From NCBI GenBank assembly GCA_964590645.1, contig CAZPYJ010000008.1, forward strand, positions 62,001 through 126,000: 64,000 nt of DNA. Direction: 5' to 3'. Below are positions 1 through 8,539 of this stretch, piece by piece. The translations under genes were made by a program, and so were the position numbers. The stretch's first letter is position 1. Each line of letters starts with the position of its first letter. Under the pieces are notes generated by a model. That model saw nothing but the letters and a program-made list of their open reading frames with translations. It did no database searches and was not told where the DNA came from. The stretch comes from JAGNHN01 sp964590645. Its GTDB lineage: Bacteria > Bacteroidota > Bacteroidia > Bacteroidales > JAGNHN01.

Positions 1-77
1 AAGAGAAGGAAGAAAGTGAGGATGCTCTTTTTCATATCAACAAAATTACATATAAAATGTATCCGGATTCACAATAA
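1..77 (+). CDS. C-terminal end of an unidentified protein (partial)
   Basis: Reading frame 3 is open from the window edge to a TAA at 75-77 and gives about 24 residues ending HINKITYKMYPDSQ. The neighbouring frame 2 stops early, and the residue mix looks like a normal acidic protein tail. Too little is present to name a family. It runs in the same direction as the deoC gene that follows. Confidence 0.4.
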   Translation, partial: EKEESEDALFHINKITYKMYPDSQ

Positions 78-113
78 CTTAATATGCGTTTTCCCTATGC
101 GCTCATTTTTTCT

Positions 114-121
114 TATCTTTG
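114..121 (+). promoter_or_regulatory. Bacteroidota -7 promoter element of deoC
   Basis: TATCTTTG matches the Bacteroidota -7 consensus TAnnTTTG and lies 34 bases before the deoC ATG. No clear -33 TTTG is seen at the usual distance. Confidence 0.5.
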
Positions 122-155
122 ACGATTCGGTTCAAAAAATCCGGAAGAGGAGCCT

Positions 156-1007
156 ATGACCGATTTTAAGAAGCATCCAACCATCGACCCCAAGGCACTG
201 AGCAAAAGGGTTGAAAAGATCATTAAAGCAGAACTTGCCAATCATTCCAGGATTGAAGCCCTGAGGAAGATTCTGAGTATCATCGATTTGACCAGCCTGA
301 AAGGGGATGAAAAGGAAGAAGACATTCTGGCATTGTGCAAGCTGGCTCGCAGTTTTGCAGATGAGGAGCAAAGCATCCCGACTGTTGCGGCCATTTGTGT
401 TTACCCCCCTTTTATTCCTCAGGCCGCAGACCTGCTATCCGACACTGACATTCTCCTGGCAGCGGTTGCCGGTGGTTTCCCCGGTGGGGATTCACCTACT
501 GCCCTGAAGGTGGAGGAGGTGAGGGAAGCCCAGAAGCTGGGTGCCGAGGAGATTGATATGGTGATGAACTATTCGCTTTTCCTTGAGGGAAAGTACGAGG
601 CCGTTGCAGATGACATTGCCGCAGTGAAAAGTGTTTGCCGGGACATTGACCTGAAGGTGATCCTGGAAACGGGAAAACTGGGGAGCCCCGACAACATCCG
701 TAAGGCTAGTGAAATCGCCATTGAAGCGGGCGCTGATTTCCTGAAGACCTCTACCGGAAAAACGGAACCGGCCGCCACATTGGAAGCCCTGCTGGTGATG
801 AGTGAAGTGGTGAAGGACTATTATGAGCATACCGGCATCATCATCGGGCTGAAGCCAGCCGGAGGCATACGCGAACCCGTGCAGGCTTTTCACTATCTGA
901 GCATCGTCTACCACATTCTGGGCGCGCAATGGCTGAGCCCGGAGTTCTTCCGCATCGGTGCCAGCCAGCTTGCCGTAAAGGTTTTTGAAGAATTGAAGGG
1001 GAGCTGA
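156..1007 (+). CDS. deoC: deoxyribose-phosphate aldolase
   Basis: Class I aldolase that cleaves 2-deoxy-D-ribose 5-phosphate to glyceraldehyde 3-phosphate and acetaldehyde in cytosolic deoxynucleoside catabolism. The 283-residue product shows the DeoC barrel signatures: ILETGKL near residue 168, the Schiff-base lysine in FLKTSTGK near 195-202, and the phosphate-binding IGLKPAGGIR near 230. It is longer than the roughly 220-250 residues of many DeoC proteins because of an N-terminal helical extension of about 40 residues, which I recall from other Bacteroidota DeoC. The ATG at 156 follows a good -7 element and is the only sensible start. No deoxynucleoside kinase or phosphorylase gene is adjacent, so it appears to be a single-gene unit. 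Confidence 0.95.
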   Translation: MTDFKKHPTIDPKALSKRVEKIIKAELANHSRIEALRKILSIIDLTSLKGDEKEEDILALCKLARSFADEEQSIPTVAAICVYPPFIPQAADLLSDTDILLAAVAGGFPGGDSPTALKVEEVREAQKLGAEEIDMVMNYSLFLEGKYEAVADDIAAVKSVCRDIDLKVILETGKLGSPDNIRKASEIAIEAGADFLKTSTGKTEPAATLEALLVMSEVVKDYYEHTGIIIGLKPAGGIREPVQAFHYLSIVYHILGAQWLSPEFFRIGASQLAVKVFEELKGS

Positions 1008-1040
1008 GCCTGCTGAACATCCCTGTTAAAAATCTGTTAA

Positions 1041-1074
1041 ATACAGTCCGGCCCCGTCAGGCTGGCCGTATTTT
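1041..1074 (+). terminator. possible rho-independent terminator after deoC
   Basis: CGGCC (1049-1053) can pair with GGCCG (1064-1068), with further ATAC/GTAT pairing outside a small bulge, followed by TTTT at 1071-1074. The stem is short and imperfect, so this is a weak call. Confidence 0.35.
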
Positions 1075-1102
1075 CGTGTCCAGATATTAAACCCTGATCA
1101 CA

Positions 1103-1891
1103 ATGAAACACAATATAGTACTTGTTCTGGTTCTCGCCCTGCTCTCAGCCTTCCCTTCCCGCAGCCAGACGACCCTGGATACCGCCGTGAATTTTTCCGC
1201 CAAAGATATTCACGGGCAAACCCACGTGCTTTTCGACATTCTCGACAACGGCAATATGGTCGTCATCGATTTCTTCTCCACCTCCTGTGGCCCCTGCGCC
1301 ACCTATGCGCCAATGATTCAGGAGTCGTACCAGCACTTTGGAATGAACAATGGCAATGTATACTTCCTGGGCATTTCGTGGGGAGATGACAACCTGGGTG
1401 TACATATTTTCGACAGCATACACGGCATTACATACCCCAGTGTCAGCGGCACCCAGGGGAGCGGGAACCAGATCAACATCGCCTATAATATCCTTTCCTA
1501 TCCCAGCGTGGTACTCATTATGCCGGATCGCAGCATCAGGGAGAAACAAATCTGGCCACCCACCACGCAGCGGATCGACAGCATACTGATCGCCAACGGA
1601 GGCATCACCACCCGCCTGATTTCACAGAATGGATCGGCACAATGGCACAAGCTGTGGCCCAATCCGGCCCGGGATCAGGCGAAAATCAGCCTCAGTCTGA
1701 ATGCCCCTTCCCGCATCAGGGCTGAAATGATAGACCTGACCGGGAAAATGGTCAGCAGCATACAGCAAGATATGCAGGCCGGCCTGCAGTTTGTCCAGCT
1801 GGATTTCCCTGAAGTCCCTCCTGGACTGTATATGGTGCGACTCGAGGAAAACGGCCTTCCCATCGGCACAAAAAGATTGATTATCTATTAG
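1103..1891 (+). CDS. secreted thioredoxin-fold protein with T9SS sorting domain
   Basis: The 262-residue product has a signal peptide (residues 1-21, ending near SRS-QT). A TlpA/redoxin-like domain follows, with the redox motif CGPC in the segment TSCGPCATYAP near residue 57. The last 75 or so residues look like a type A T9SS C-terminal domain: it begins LWPNPARDQ, contains LTGKMV, and ends PGLYMVRLEENG...KRLIIY. From family knowledge such proteins are exported by Sec, moved across the outer membrane by T9SS and anchored at the surface. A thiol-disulfide role outside the cell is inferred from the intact CXXC; its partner is unknown. It starts a run of exported proteins extending to 5.6 kb. 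Confidence 0.85.
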   Translation: MKHNIVLVLVLALLSAFPSRSQTTLDTAVNFSAKDIHGQTHVLFDILDNGNMVVIDFFSTSCGPCATYAPMIQESYQHFGMNNGNVYFLGISWGDDNLGVHIFDSIHGITYPSVSGTQGSGNQINIAYNILSYPSVVLIMPDRSIREKQIWPPTTQRIDSILIANGGITTRLISQNGSAQWHKLWPNPARDQAKISLSLNAPSRIRAEMIDLTGKMVSSIQQDMQAGLQFVQLDFPEVPPGLYMVRLEENGLPIGTKRLIIY

Positions 1892-1951
1892 TTGTATTCG
1901 TATCTAATAATTTGTATCTTGCGGGGTTCCTAACCAAAACAACCCGGCTTG

Positions 1952-2953
1952 ATGAAAAAACTCCTTACCCTACTGCTCCTTGCAGGTTTCGCAGCGACGA
2001 TGGTGACCACCAGCTGCAAAAAAGACAAAGGCGATCTGCAGATCATAGAACCTTTTGTCAATTACAGTGATAACAAAACCACTTCTATCGAAAGCAATAT
2101 CCCGCGCATCATCATACGCCAGGGCAGGCTTTTCGTTTACCTTTCCGTGACAGACCAGAAGGAGAACCCCATCATTGGTCTGAATAAAATGAACTTTTCT
2201 GTCGAAAAGGTTCAGGATGGCTCTACCACCCCGATCGGAGATATTGACGTCTTCGGTGGTGGAACCGGAACAGCGGCTGACATTGGAGCAGCATTATCCT
2301 TAGACTATTCGGGCAGTATGTACTACGACAGTACGGACGTGCCCAATATGGAAACTGCGGTGAAATATTTTATCAACAATAAGGGAGCCAACGACTATTG
2401 TGAGATCATCAAGTTCAGCACCAATGTATATGTTGTGACCCCTTTCACCACCAACGACTCGCTCCTGCTGGCCGGAGTGGATGACTCCACATACTCCTTG
2501 AAAACGGCCACAGCCTTTTATCAAAGCTGCCTGGTAGGCCTGGAAGATGCCGATACTTTGTCCACTGCCTATCCTGCCCTTCTTCCTGCCGTAATCGGGT
2601 TTACCGATGGCGTGAACAATGTGGCTCCGCTTGATCCGGATTCCGTGGTGAACGTGGCACTGAACAAGCAGATTCCCGTGTACACCATCGGGTATGGAAA
2701 CTATGCCTCCTACCCTCCTGATACCAATACCCTGAAGTATATCGCGGACACCACCGGCGGTCGCTTTTACTGGGCTCCAAACACTACCGACCTGCAGCAA
2801 CTCTATCAGTATATCAACGGACAGCTCACCAATATCTACGTAGTTAGCTTCCCCTTTGGAAGTAAGGACAATGCACTGATCCGGGTGAAAACCACCTATG
2901 AATGTGCCAATGGGGTCTTTTCCACTACCTCACAAAAAATGATCTATTATTAA
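1952..2953 (+). CDS. von Willebrand factor A domain lipoprotein
   Basis: The product (333 residues) begins with a lipoprotein signal: KK, a hydrophobic stretch, then TTSC near residue 22, so it is probably anchored in a membrane leaflet facing the periplasm or surface. Residues from about 100 onwards form a VWA domain with the metal-ion adhesion motif DYSGS (LDYSGSMYYDSTD) and a downstream GFTDGVNN segment typical of the third metal-binding loop. VWA domains bind protein ligands through a divalent metal; the ligand here is unknown. I chose the ATG at 1952; a TTG one codon upstream is also in frame. A strong hairpin terminator follows the stop codon, separating it from the peptidase gene. Confidence 0.85.
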   Translation: MKKLLTLLLLAGFAATMVTTSCKKDKGDLQIIEPFVNYSDNKTTSIESNIPRIIIRQGRLFVYLSVTDQKENPIIGLNKMNFSVEKVQDGSTTPIGDIDVFGGGTGTAADIGAALSLDYSGSMYYDSTDVPNMETAVKYFINNKGANDYCEIIKFSTNVYVVTPFTTNDSLLLAGVDDSTYSLKTATAFYQSCLVGLEDADTLSTAYPALLPAVIGFTDGVNNVAPLDPDSVVNVALNKQIPVYTIGYGNYASYPPDTNTLKYIADTTGGRFYWAPNTTDLQQLYQYINGQLTNIYVVSFPFGSKDNALIRVKTTYECANGVFSTTSQKMIYY

Positions 2954-2968
2954 AAAACGCATTTGGGG

Positions 2969-3001
2969 AAAAGCCGTCTCTTATCCAGGGGCGGCTTTTT
3001 T
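2969..3001 (+). terminator. rho-independent terminator after the VWA lipoprotein gene
   Basis: AAAAGCCG (2969-2976) pairs with CGGCTTTT (2992-2999) across a loop of about 15 bases and ends in a run of six T. It lies between the stop at 2953 and the ATG at 3013. Confidence 0.65.
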
Positions 3002-3012
3002 CTATCCTGAAT

Positions 3013-5163
3013 ATGACAGCGCAAATACTCCGGGTAAATCCTTTGCTCCTTCGCGCACTGCCCTGGTTGATATCTCTTGTCTGCCTGACTCCGGCATCCG
3101 TCTCAGCCCAGGTCAGTCCGTTGCTGAATACCGCCTGGGATCAGACTTGCTACTACAACGATTCCTGCCCGCCAGATCCTGCCGCTCCGCCCAACCTCTG
3201 CGGAAGAGTATGGGTGGGCTGTGTGGCCACGACGATGGGACAGGTGATGCGTTATCACGCCTGGCCTCCCCAGGGTGTGGGATCGCATAGCTATACATCC
3301 ATCCATTATGGGCTGCAATCTGCTGATTTCGGCAACACCTTCTACGATTGGTCTCAAATGCCATCCTTACTGAACCAGGCATCACCCGAAGTGGCCCGCC
3401 TGCTCTATCATTGCGGAGTTTCAGTAAATATGAACTATCACTTGCTGGGTTCAGGTGCAATGACGTCCACTGCAGGCAATGCCCTGAAAACCTATTTTGA
3501 CTATGATTCAGGCCTGGCTCTGCATTTTGCAGCCTCCTACAGCCCGTCGGCCTGGAATGCTTTGCTGAAAAGTGAACTGGACTCAGCCCGGCCCGTGATA
3601 TACCGTTCCGAGCAATCCGGGGGTGGTGCCGGCCACGCCTGGGTCATCGACGGCTATGATGCCGCAGGGCTCTACCATTCCAACTGGGGATGGGGAGGGT
3701 ATTACAATGGCTATTACAACCTGAGCGCCCTGACACCCAATCTGAACAACTTCAATCAGAATCAGGGAGCCCTCATCGGGATCAAGCCCGGGGTGAATGT
3801 GCTGAGGGCCCGCTTTACGGCCTCAGAGCAGATCGCAGCCCTGAATGAAAGCCTGGATTTTACCGATATGAGTGCAGGAAGTCCGCAAAGCTGGCAGTGG
3901 TCGTTTCCCGGAGCCCTGCCGGCCTCTTCTTCCCAACAACATCCTCAGGGCATTGCCTGGACGCAAGCCGGGCGATATGATGTCCGCTTGATCGCCGGAG
4001 ATGGCAACGGAAACTTTGATACCCTTCTCAAACCGCAGTATATCACCGTCACCCCCCTCCCTTCCTTTATGGCAAGCACAAACGTGATCGAAGCAGGGAT
4101 GCAGGTGGACTTTACCAACCTGAGCCTAAGTAAATATCCGATTATCAGTTACCTGTGGAGTTTTCCGGGAGGCGTACCTGCCAGCTCAACCCAGGCCGAT
4201 CCTGCAGGCATTGTGTATCCCACAGCAGGGCAGTTTGATGTAACGCTCAGCATCACCACCGCCGCCGGAAGTCACAGCCTGCTGGAAAGCCATTTCATAA
4301 AGGTCTACCAAAGCTGCGACACCCTCTTTGATCATAATGGAAAAACCTGGTCGGCAGATACCTCCATTGCATCGGGATTTGCTTTCGTGCCCGAAGACCT
4401 GGATCAGCTCATCCCCTATTTTGCAGGGGCTCCCTATTATCATCACTCTTCCTGGAATGTTTTTAATGATGGCAATATCCATCCTTCAGATACCAATTTT
4501 TTCCTGGGAGCAGCCTCCTTCTTCACCCCACCCGGCCAGGCCAACAACTGGCTCTCTTTCGGGCCCTTCCCTGCCGGGGGCAACGGATGGCATTTTTCCT
4601 GGCGGCATTATTACTGGAACAATGACAAGCGCGATGGCTATGCTGTGTATGCTTCCCCATCCGGCACCGGCCACCAGCAATTCACCCAAACTCCACTGCG
4701 GGTATTTGGCGACAATGACCCGGCTACGGATGGAGACACCCTCTGGAGAAATCATTCCATCTTCCTTCCCGATTCCCTGGCCGGCCCCAATGGAATTCAC
4801 CTGGCCTTCCACCACTTTGCCAACAATCAGTTCTATCTCTTCCTCGACGATATCCGGGTAATTCGGTGCAGTGGTCTCCCGGTAGAAACGATCGCGGTGC
4901 CGGAACCGGAGCATCTGCGCCTCTATCCCAGCCTGCTCAAACCCGGACAGGCCTTTATGATTCTGCTCCCGGGAACAGGCCCACTGCACTACACAGATCT
5001 GGAAATCATTGACAGCAAGGGAAGATTGGTCTTCCGGAAAAGCATTCTTCCGGAAGATTATCCACAAATGATCCTACCCGGATTGAATCAGGCAGGGCTT
5101 TATCTGGTTCGCCTGAAGGGAGGGGAGAAAATGTCTGTGAAAAAGCTCGTGGTAACCCAGTGA
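3013..5163 (+). CDS. secreted C10 (streptopain-like) cysteine peptidase with PKD-like and T9SS sorting domains
   Basis: The 716-residue product has a signal peptide (to about residue 33, ASVSAQ). The C10 peptidase domain follows. The catalytic cysteine is in GCVATTMGQVMRYH near residue 75 and the catalytic histidine in GAGHAWVIDGYD near 213. Two PKD-like Ig folds lie at about 275-345 and 350-430 (PQSWQWSFPGALP, PIISYLWSFPGGVP). A jelly-roll-like segment and a T9SS C-terminal domain (LRLYPSLL ... GLYLVRLKGG...KKLVVTQ) complete the chain. The frame is open from 2902 inside the preceding gene, but the ATG at 3013 sits right at the signal peptide and after the terminator. Unlike streptopain, a long propeptide is not evident: the LLNTAWDQ mature start follows almost at once. 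It probably digests extracellular proteins. Confidence 0.88.
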   Translation: MTAQILRVNPLLLRALPWLISLVCLTPASVSAQVSPLLNTAWDQTCYYNDSCPPDPAAPPNLCGRVWVGCVATTMGQVMRYHAWPPQGVGSHSYTSIHYGLQSADFGNTFYDWSQMPSLLNQASPEVARLLYHCGVSVNMNYHLLGSGAMTSTAGNALKTYFDYDSGLALHFAASYSPSAWNALLKSELDSARPVIYRSEQSGGGAGHAWVIDGYDAAGLYHSNWGWGGYYNGYYNLSALTPNLNNFNQNQGALIGIKPGVNVLRARFTASEQIAALNESLDFTDMSAGSPQSWQWSFPGALPASSSQQHPQGIAWTQAGRYDVRLIAGDGNGNFDTLLKPQYITVTPLPSFMASTNVIEAGMQVDFTNLSLSKYPIISYLWSFPGGVPASSTQADPAGIVYPTAGQFDVTLSITTAAGSHSLLESHFIKVYQSCDTLFDHNGKTWSADTSIASGFAFVPEDLDQLIPYFAGAPYYHHSSWNVFNDGNIHPSDTNFFLGAASFFTPPGQANNWLSFGPFPAGGNGWHFSWRHYYWNNDKRDGYAVYASPSGTGHQQFTQTPLRVFGDNDPATDGDTLWRNHSIFLPDSLAGPNGIHLAFHHFANNQFYLFLDDIRVIRCSGLPVETIAVPEPEHLRLYPSLLKPGQAFMILLPGTGPLHYTDLEIIDSKGRLVFRKSILPEDYPQMILPGLNQAGLYLVRLKGGEKMSVKKLVVTQ

Positions 5164-5203
5164 GGGATGGGGATGTGGCACACATTTTGAAGTAAGCCGG
5201 GCT

Positions 5204-5617
5204 ATGAAAGCAAAAACCCTTCTGTATATTCTTTTCCTGTCTGTATTCGGCCTGGCATCTTGTGTGGAAGACGATTTACCGGCCCCGAACGGGGATGGCG
5301 ACGCCAGGGATGTCTTTGTTGGTTCGTGGAACTGTGTGGAGAACGAGGCCAAAATCGCCTTTACAGTCAATATCACCAAGCACCCTTCCCATTCAGACAA
5401 AATACGGCTGGAAAACTTCGCTTTCATCGGAATGGATGAATTTGCCGAGGGCATCATTCTGGGTCCTGATGTCAGTATTCCTGAACAAATTCCCTGCGAG
5501 GGTTTCATCGTTTCGGGCAATGGAAAACTCATCACTGCTTCCAGGATGGAGTGGACCTATGCTGTCACTGCCGGTGGCGACAAAACAGATTATGTTGCTA
5601 CTTTTACCCGTCCTTAG
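5204..5617 (+). CDS. small lipoprotein of unknown function
   Basis: The 137-residue product has a typical lipoprotein signal (MKAKTLLYILFLSVFGLASC, cysteine at residue 20) followed by an acidic spacer EDDLPAPNGDGD. The rest (VGSWNCVENEAKIAF ... YVATFTRP) alternates hydrophobic and polar residues like a small beta-barrel or beta-sandwich, resembling lipocalin-like GSW(x)C lipoproteins of this phylum. That resemblance is from pattern alone. It lies 40 bases after the C10 peptidase gene and 13 bases before pepA in the same direction. No function should be inferred beyond membrane anchoring. Confidence 0.7.
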   Translation: MKAKTLLYILFLSVFGLASCVEDDLPAPNGDGDARDVFVGSWNCVENEAKIAFTVNITKHPSHSDKIRLENFAFIGMDEFAEGIILGPDVSIPEQIPCEGFIVSGNGKLITASRMEWTYAVTAGGDKTDYVATFTRP

Positions 5618-5630
5618 AAATCCATAATAT

Positions 5631-7085
5631 ATGATACCCAAAACGAAGATCCTTCAACGACAGAGCGGAGGCAGAGACAGCCTTTGGCTTATCCATAAAA
5701 ACGAACTGAACCGCCTTCCGCTGGAAAAAGAAGAAATCCGGTACATCCAGACTTGTTACCGCAGGGATGACAAGCATATTCATCTTTTTAACCGGTTGGG
5801 CAGGCTTACTCTTGTTGTGCTGTTTAAAGAAGATCGTGATCCTTACAGGAAACTGGAGCTGGCCCGGCTCTCCGGAGACAGGGCGCGCGCCGCTTTGCTT
5901 GAATACGGTGTTAAAGAAGTCCAGCTCATTTGTCCTCAAGCCGGCAAGGATCTTGCGCTGGCCTTTGCTGAGGGGATGGTACTGGGGAGCTATCGCTTTC
6001 TCAGATACAAGACCGGCAAACAGGCAGAAGACAAAGCTTTGCAAAGCATTTTCCTTCGTGCTCCGGAATTAGCCAGTGAAGAGATTGCAGCCTATGATCT
6101 GTTATGGCAGGCCGTCTCCTGGGCCCGGGATCTGGTGAATGAACCGCTGAGCGGGTTGACTGCTGAAATGCTTGCCAAGGAAGTGAGTACCCGTTTACAG
6201 CAAAGTGGAGCCTCTGCAGAAGTGTTTAACAGAAAACGCATCCAGTCGCTGAAGATGGGTGGTTTGCTGGCTGTAAATCAGGGATCCGTTGATCCGCCTA
6301 CTTTCACTACCATTGAATGGAAGCCCGACGGGGCAGTCAATGCTCAGCCCGTGGTTTTGGTCGGCAAGGGAGTGGTCTATGATACCGGTGGACTCAGCCT
6401 GAAGCCTTCCAACTATATGGATACAATGAAATCGGATATGGCCGGAGCTGCAGCTGTAGCCGCTGCTACGCTGGCCGTAGTCCAAAACCGACTTCCGCTG
6501 CACATCATCACCCTGATCCCTGCCACAGATAACCGGCCCGACGGCAATGCCTACGTTCCGGGTGATGTAGTCACAATGTTTGATGGCAGTACAGTGGAAG
6601 TGCTGAATACTGATGCCGAAGGCAGGATGATCCTGGCCGATGCCCTGGCCTATGCAAAAAAATTCAAACCGGCCCTGGTCATTGATGTAGCCACCCTGAC
6701 CGGATCTGCCCAAAGGGCTACCGGAAAACACGCAATGGTGGGAATGCAGGTTAACGCAGCAAAGTGGATGAAAACATTACAATGGGCAGGAGAACAATGT
6801 GGAGAACGCCTGGTAGAATTCCCTATGTACGAAGAGTATGCAGAAATGCTTAAGTCAGATATTGCCGATGTAAAGAACATCGGTGGGGCCGAAGCCGGTG
6901 CCATCACTGCGGCAAAATTCCTTGAGCGCTTTACTGATTATCCCTATATCCATCTGGATATTGCCGGAACCGCTTTTGCTGAAAAACGTTTCAATTACAG
7001 AGGAACAGGGGGGACGGGATCTGCTGCACGCCTGATCTACAGTTTCCTGAAAACCGGATTCCTGGAAAAGTATCCCGGCAAATAA
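5631..7085 (+). CDS. pepA: leucyl aminopeptidase, M17 family
   Basis: Cytosolic two-metal exopeptidase that removes N-terminal residues from peptides. The 484-residue protein has the M17 C-terminal catalytic domain: GKGVVYDTGGLSLKP near residue 245, MKSDMAGAAA near 266, and the family signature NTDAEGRMILADAL near 325-338, supplying the metal ligands and the catalytic arginine. DVATLTGSA follows. The N-terminal roughly 150 residues are the usual, poorly conserved macrodomain-like region. Length fits the family. The start ATG at 5631 is 13 bases after the preceding lipoprotein gene, so the two could be co-transcribed. Confidence 0.93.
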   Translation: MIPKTKILQRQSGGRDSLWLIHKNELNRLPLEKEEIRYIQTCYRRDDKHIHLFNRLGRLTLVVLFKEDRDPYRKLELARLSGDRARAALLEYGVKEVQLICPQAGKDLALAFAEGMVLGSYRFLRYKTGKQAEDKALQSIFLRAPELASEEIAAYDLLWQAVSWARDLVNEPLSGLTAEMLAKEVSTRLQQSGASAEVFNRKRIQSLKMGGLLAVNQGSVDPPTFTTIEWKPDGAVNAQPVVLVGKGVVYDTGGLSLKPSNYMDTMKSDMAGAAAVAAATLAVVQNRLPLHIITLIPATDNRPDGNAYVPGDVVTMFDGSTVEVLNTDAEGRMILADALAYAKKFKPALVIDVATLTGSAQRATGKHAMVGMQVNAAKWMKTLQWAGEQCGERLVEFPMYEEYAEMLKSDIADVKNIGGAEAGAITAAKFLERFTDYPYIHLDIAGTAFAEKRFNYRGTGGTGSAARLIYSFLKTGFLEKYPGK

Positions 7086-7106
7086 CTGGGATCCAAGCGA
7101 TTTTTC

Positions 7107-7114
7107 TATCTTTG
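7107..7114 (+). promoter_or_regulatory. Bacteroidota -7 element of the panC-radA gene group
   Basis: TATCTTTG, an exact TAnnTTTG match, 18 bases before the ATG at 7132 in the short gap after pepA. It probably drives the tightly packed genes from 7132 to about 11768. Confidence 0.5.
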
Positions 7115-7131
7115 GGTAAATCCACGAAAAT

Positions 7132-7683
7132 ATGAGAACTTACTGGTTTTTGTGCCTGGCGTTCCTCGCAAGCTTCACCCAGGCTCAGGAAATGAATAGG
7201 GTTATTGTAGATTCCAGGCTCGACCGGGATGTCCTGATTGGGTATTGCGATCGCAATGCTTTTCAGCACAGCCTGCTTCAACGTTCCTTTGAGGAAGTGT
7301 ACTTTCAGTATGAGCCCAGGCTGAAAACGATAGAGATGCTGCGCAAACTGGATGAACCCTGGACAGCCACCGTGATTATGGCAAGCTGGTGTGGCGACAG
7401 CCAACGGGAAATCCCCCGTTTTTACCGTGTTCTGGATGAAACAGGAGTAGAGGATGCACGGATTACGCTGATTGCCCTGGACCGCGACTTCAATGCCAAT
7501 GGGGTGGATGTGGAAGGGCTGGAGATCGAACGTGTCCCGACTTTTATTTTCTATAAAGGTAGAAAAGAAGTCGGCCGCATCGTAGAGAATGTCCGGCAGA
7601 CAATGGAAGACGATATGCTGCTGATCCTGTCCACACCGGGCCGGGACAAGGCACCGGAGAACCCCTTTCCCATTAACCCGTGA
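7132..7683 (+). CDS. periplasmic thioredoxin-like protein with a single-cysteine CGDS motif
   Basis: The 183-residue product has a signal peptide (MRTYWFLCLAFLASFTQAQ) and a thioredoxin-fold domain. The active-site position reads ASWCGDSQREIPRF near residue 85, so the second cysteine of CXXC is replaced by serine. The cis-proline region is ERVPTFIFYKG near residue 140. A monothiol version could act in mixed-disulfide or isomerase-like chemistry, or could simply bind proteins; which is unknown. The stop codon overlaps the GTG start of panC, so translation is probably coupled although the functions look unrelated. Confidence 0.8.
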   Translation: MRTYWFLCLAFLASFTQAQEMNRVIVDSRLDRDVLIGYCDRNAFQHSLLQRSFEEVYFQYEPRLKTIEMLRKLDEPWTATVIMASWCGDSQREIPRFYRVLDETGVEDARITLIALDRDFNANGVDVEGLEIERVPTFIFYKGRKEVGRIVENVRQTMEDDMLLILSTPGRDKAPENPFPINP

Positions 7684-8528
7684 TATTATGCCATAGCCCC
7701 CAGGCTGCCAGGGATTGGGCAGCAGCACATCTGACCCAGGGGAAAAGCCTGGGGTTTGTGCCTACAATGGGTGCCCTTCATCAGGGCCACCTTGCCCTGG
7801 TGGAAAAATCCATAACTGAAAATGATCTTACGGCTGTCAGCATCTTTGTGAATCCCATCCAGTTCAATAATCCGGAAGATCTCAAAAAATACCCCCGAAC
7901 CCTGGAACAGGATCTGGAGATGCTGGAAAAGGCAGCCTGTGATATGGTCTTCATCCCCAGCCCGCAAGGAATGTACCCTGAACCTGTGCAGGAAAAATAT
8001 GATTTCGGCCCACTGGAAAGGGTAATGGAAGGGGCCTTGCGCCCGGGTCACTTTAATGGGGTAGCGGTCGTGGTGAAACGCCTCTTCGAGATAATCCGGC
8101 CCCAAAAGTCCTATTTTGGGGAGAAAGATTTCCAGCAACTCAGAATCATTCAGCAGTTAGTGGTTCAGGAATCCCTGCCTGTGGAAATTGTGCCCTGCCC
8201 CATCGTCAGGGAAGCAGACGGACTGGCAATGAGCTCCCGAAATCGCCGCCTCAGCCCGGAAGAAAGAAAACACGCACCAGCCATCTATGAAACCCTTTGC
8301 TGGGCGAAAACAATGGCCAGACAAATCCCCGTCGATCAACTTTGCAAAGAAGCGGAAGCAAGACTGAACGCCATACCGGGTATGAAGACTGAGTATTTCA
8401 TTCTGGCCGAAACAGATACCCTTCAGCCTATCTGCCATTGGGATGCAAAACGGAAGGGAATTGCTGCCTTTGCAGCTTTATGGCTGGGTGGGGTCAGGCT
8501 GATCGACAATATGCTTCTTATTTCTTAA
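7680..8528 (+). CDS. panC: pantothenate synthetase (pantoate-beta-alanine ligase)
   Basis: Joins pantoate and beta-alanine with ATP to give pantothenate, the last step before coenzyme A synthesis; cytosolic. The 282-residue protein has the nucleotidyltransferase signature PTMGALHQGH near residue 28-37, SIFVNPIQF near 55, GEKDFQQL near 146 and the KMSKS-like loop SSRNRRLS near 182. Translation starts with GTG at 7680, overlapping the previous stop codon by four bases (GTGA). PanD, which makes the beta-alanine substrate, is immediately downstream, so the pair forms a small pathway unit. panB and panE are not in the window. Confidence 0.95.
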   Translation: MILCHSPQAARDWAAAHLTQGKSLGFVPTMGALHQGHLALVEKSITENDLTAVSIFVNPIQFNNPEDLKKYPRTLEQDLEMLEKAACDMVFIPSPQGMYPEPVQEKYDFGPLERVMEGALRPGHFNGVAVVVKRLFEIIRPQKSYFGEKDFQQLRIIQQLVVQESLPVEIVPCPIVREADGLAMSSRNRRLSPEERKHAPAIYETLCWAKTMARQIPVDQLCKEAEARLNAIPGMKTEYFILAETDTLQPICHWDAKRKGIAAFAALWLGGVRLIDNMLLIS

Positions 8529-8533
8529 TTTTG
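8526..8533 (+). promoter_or_regulatory. possible internal promoter for panD
   Basis: TAATTTTG matches TAnnTTTG, overlaps the panC stop codon and lies seven bases before the panD ATG. If used, the leader would be nearly absent. No -33 element is visible. Confidence 0.35.
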
Positions 8534-8539
8534 CCGGCT

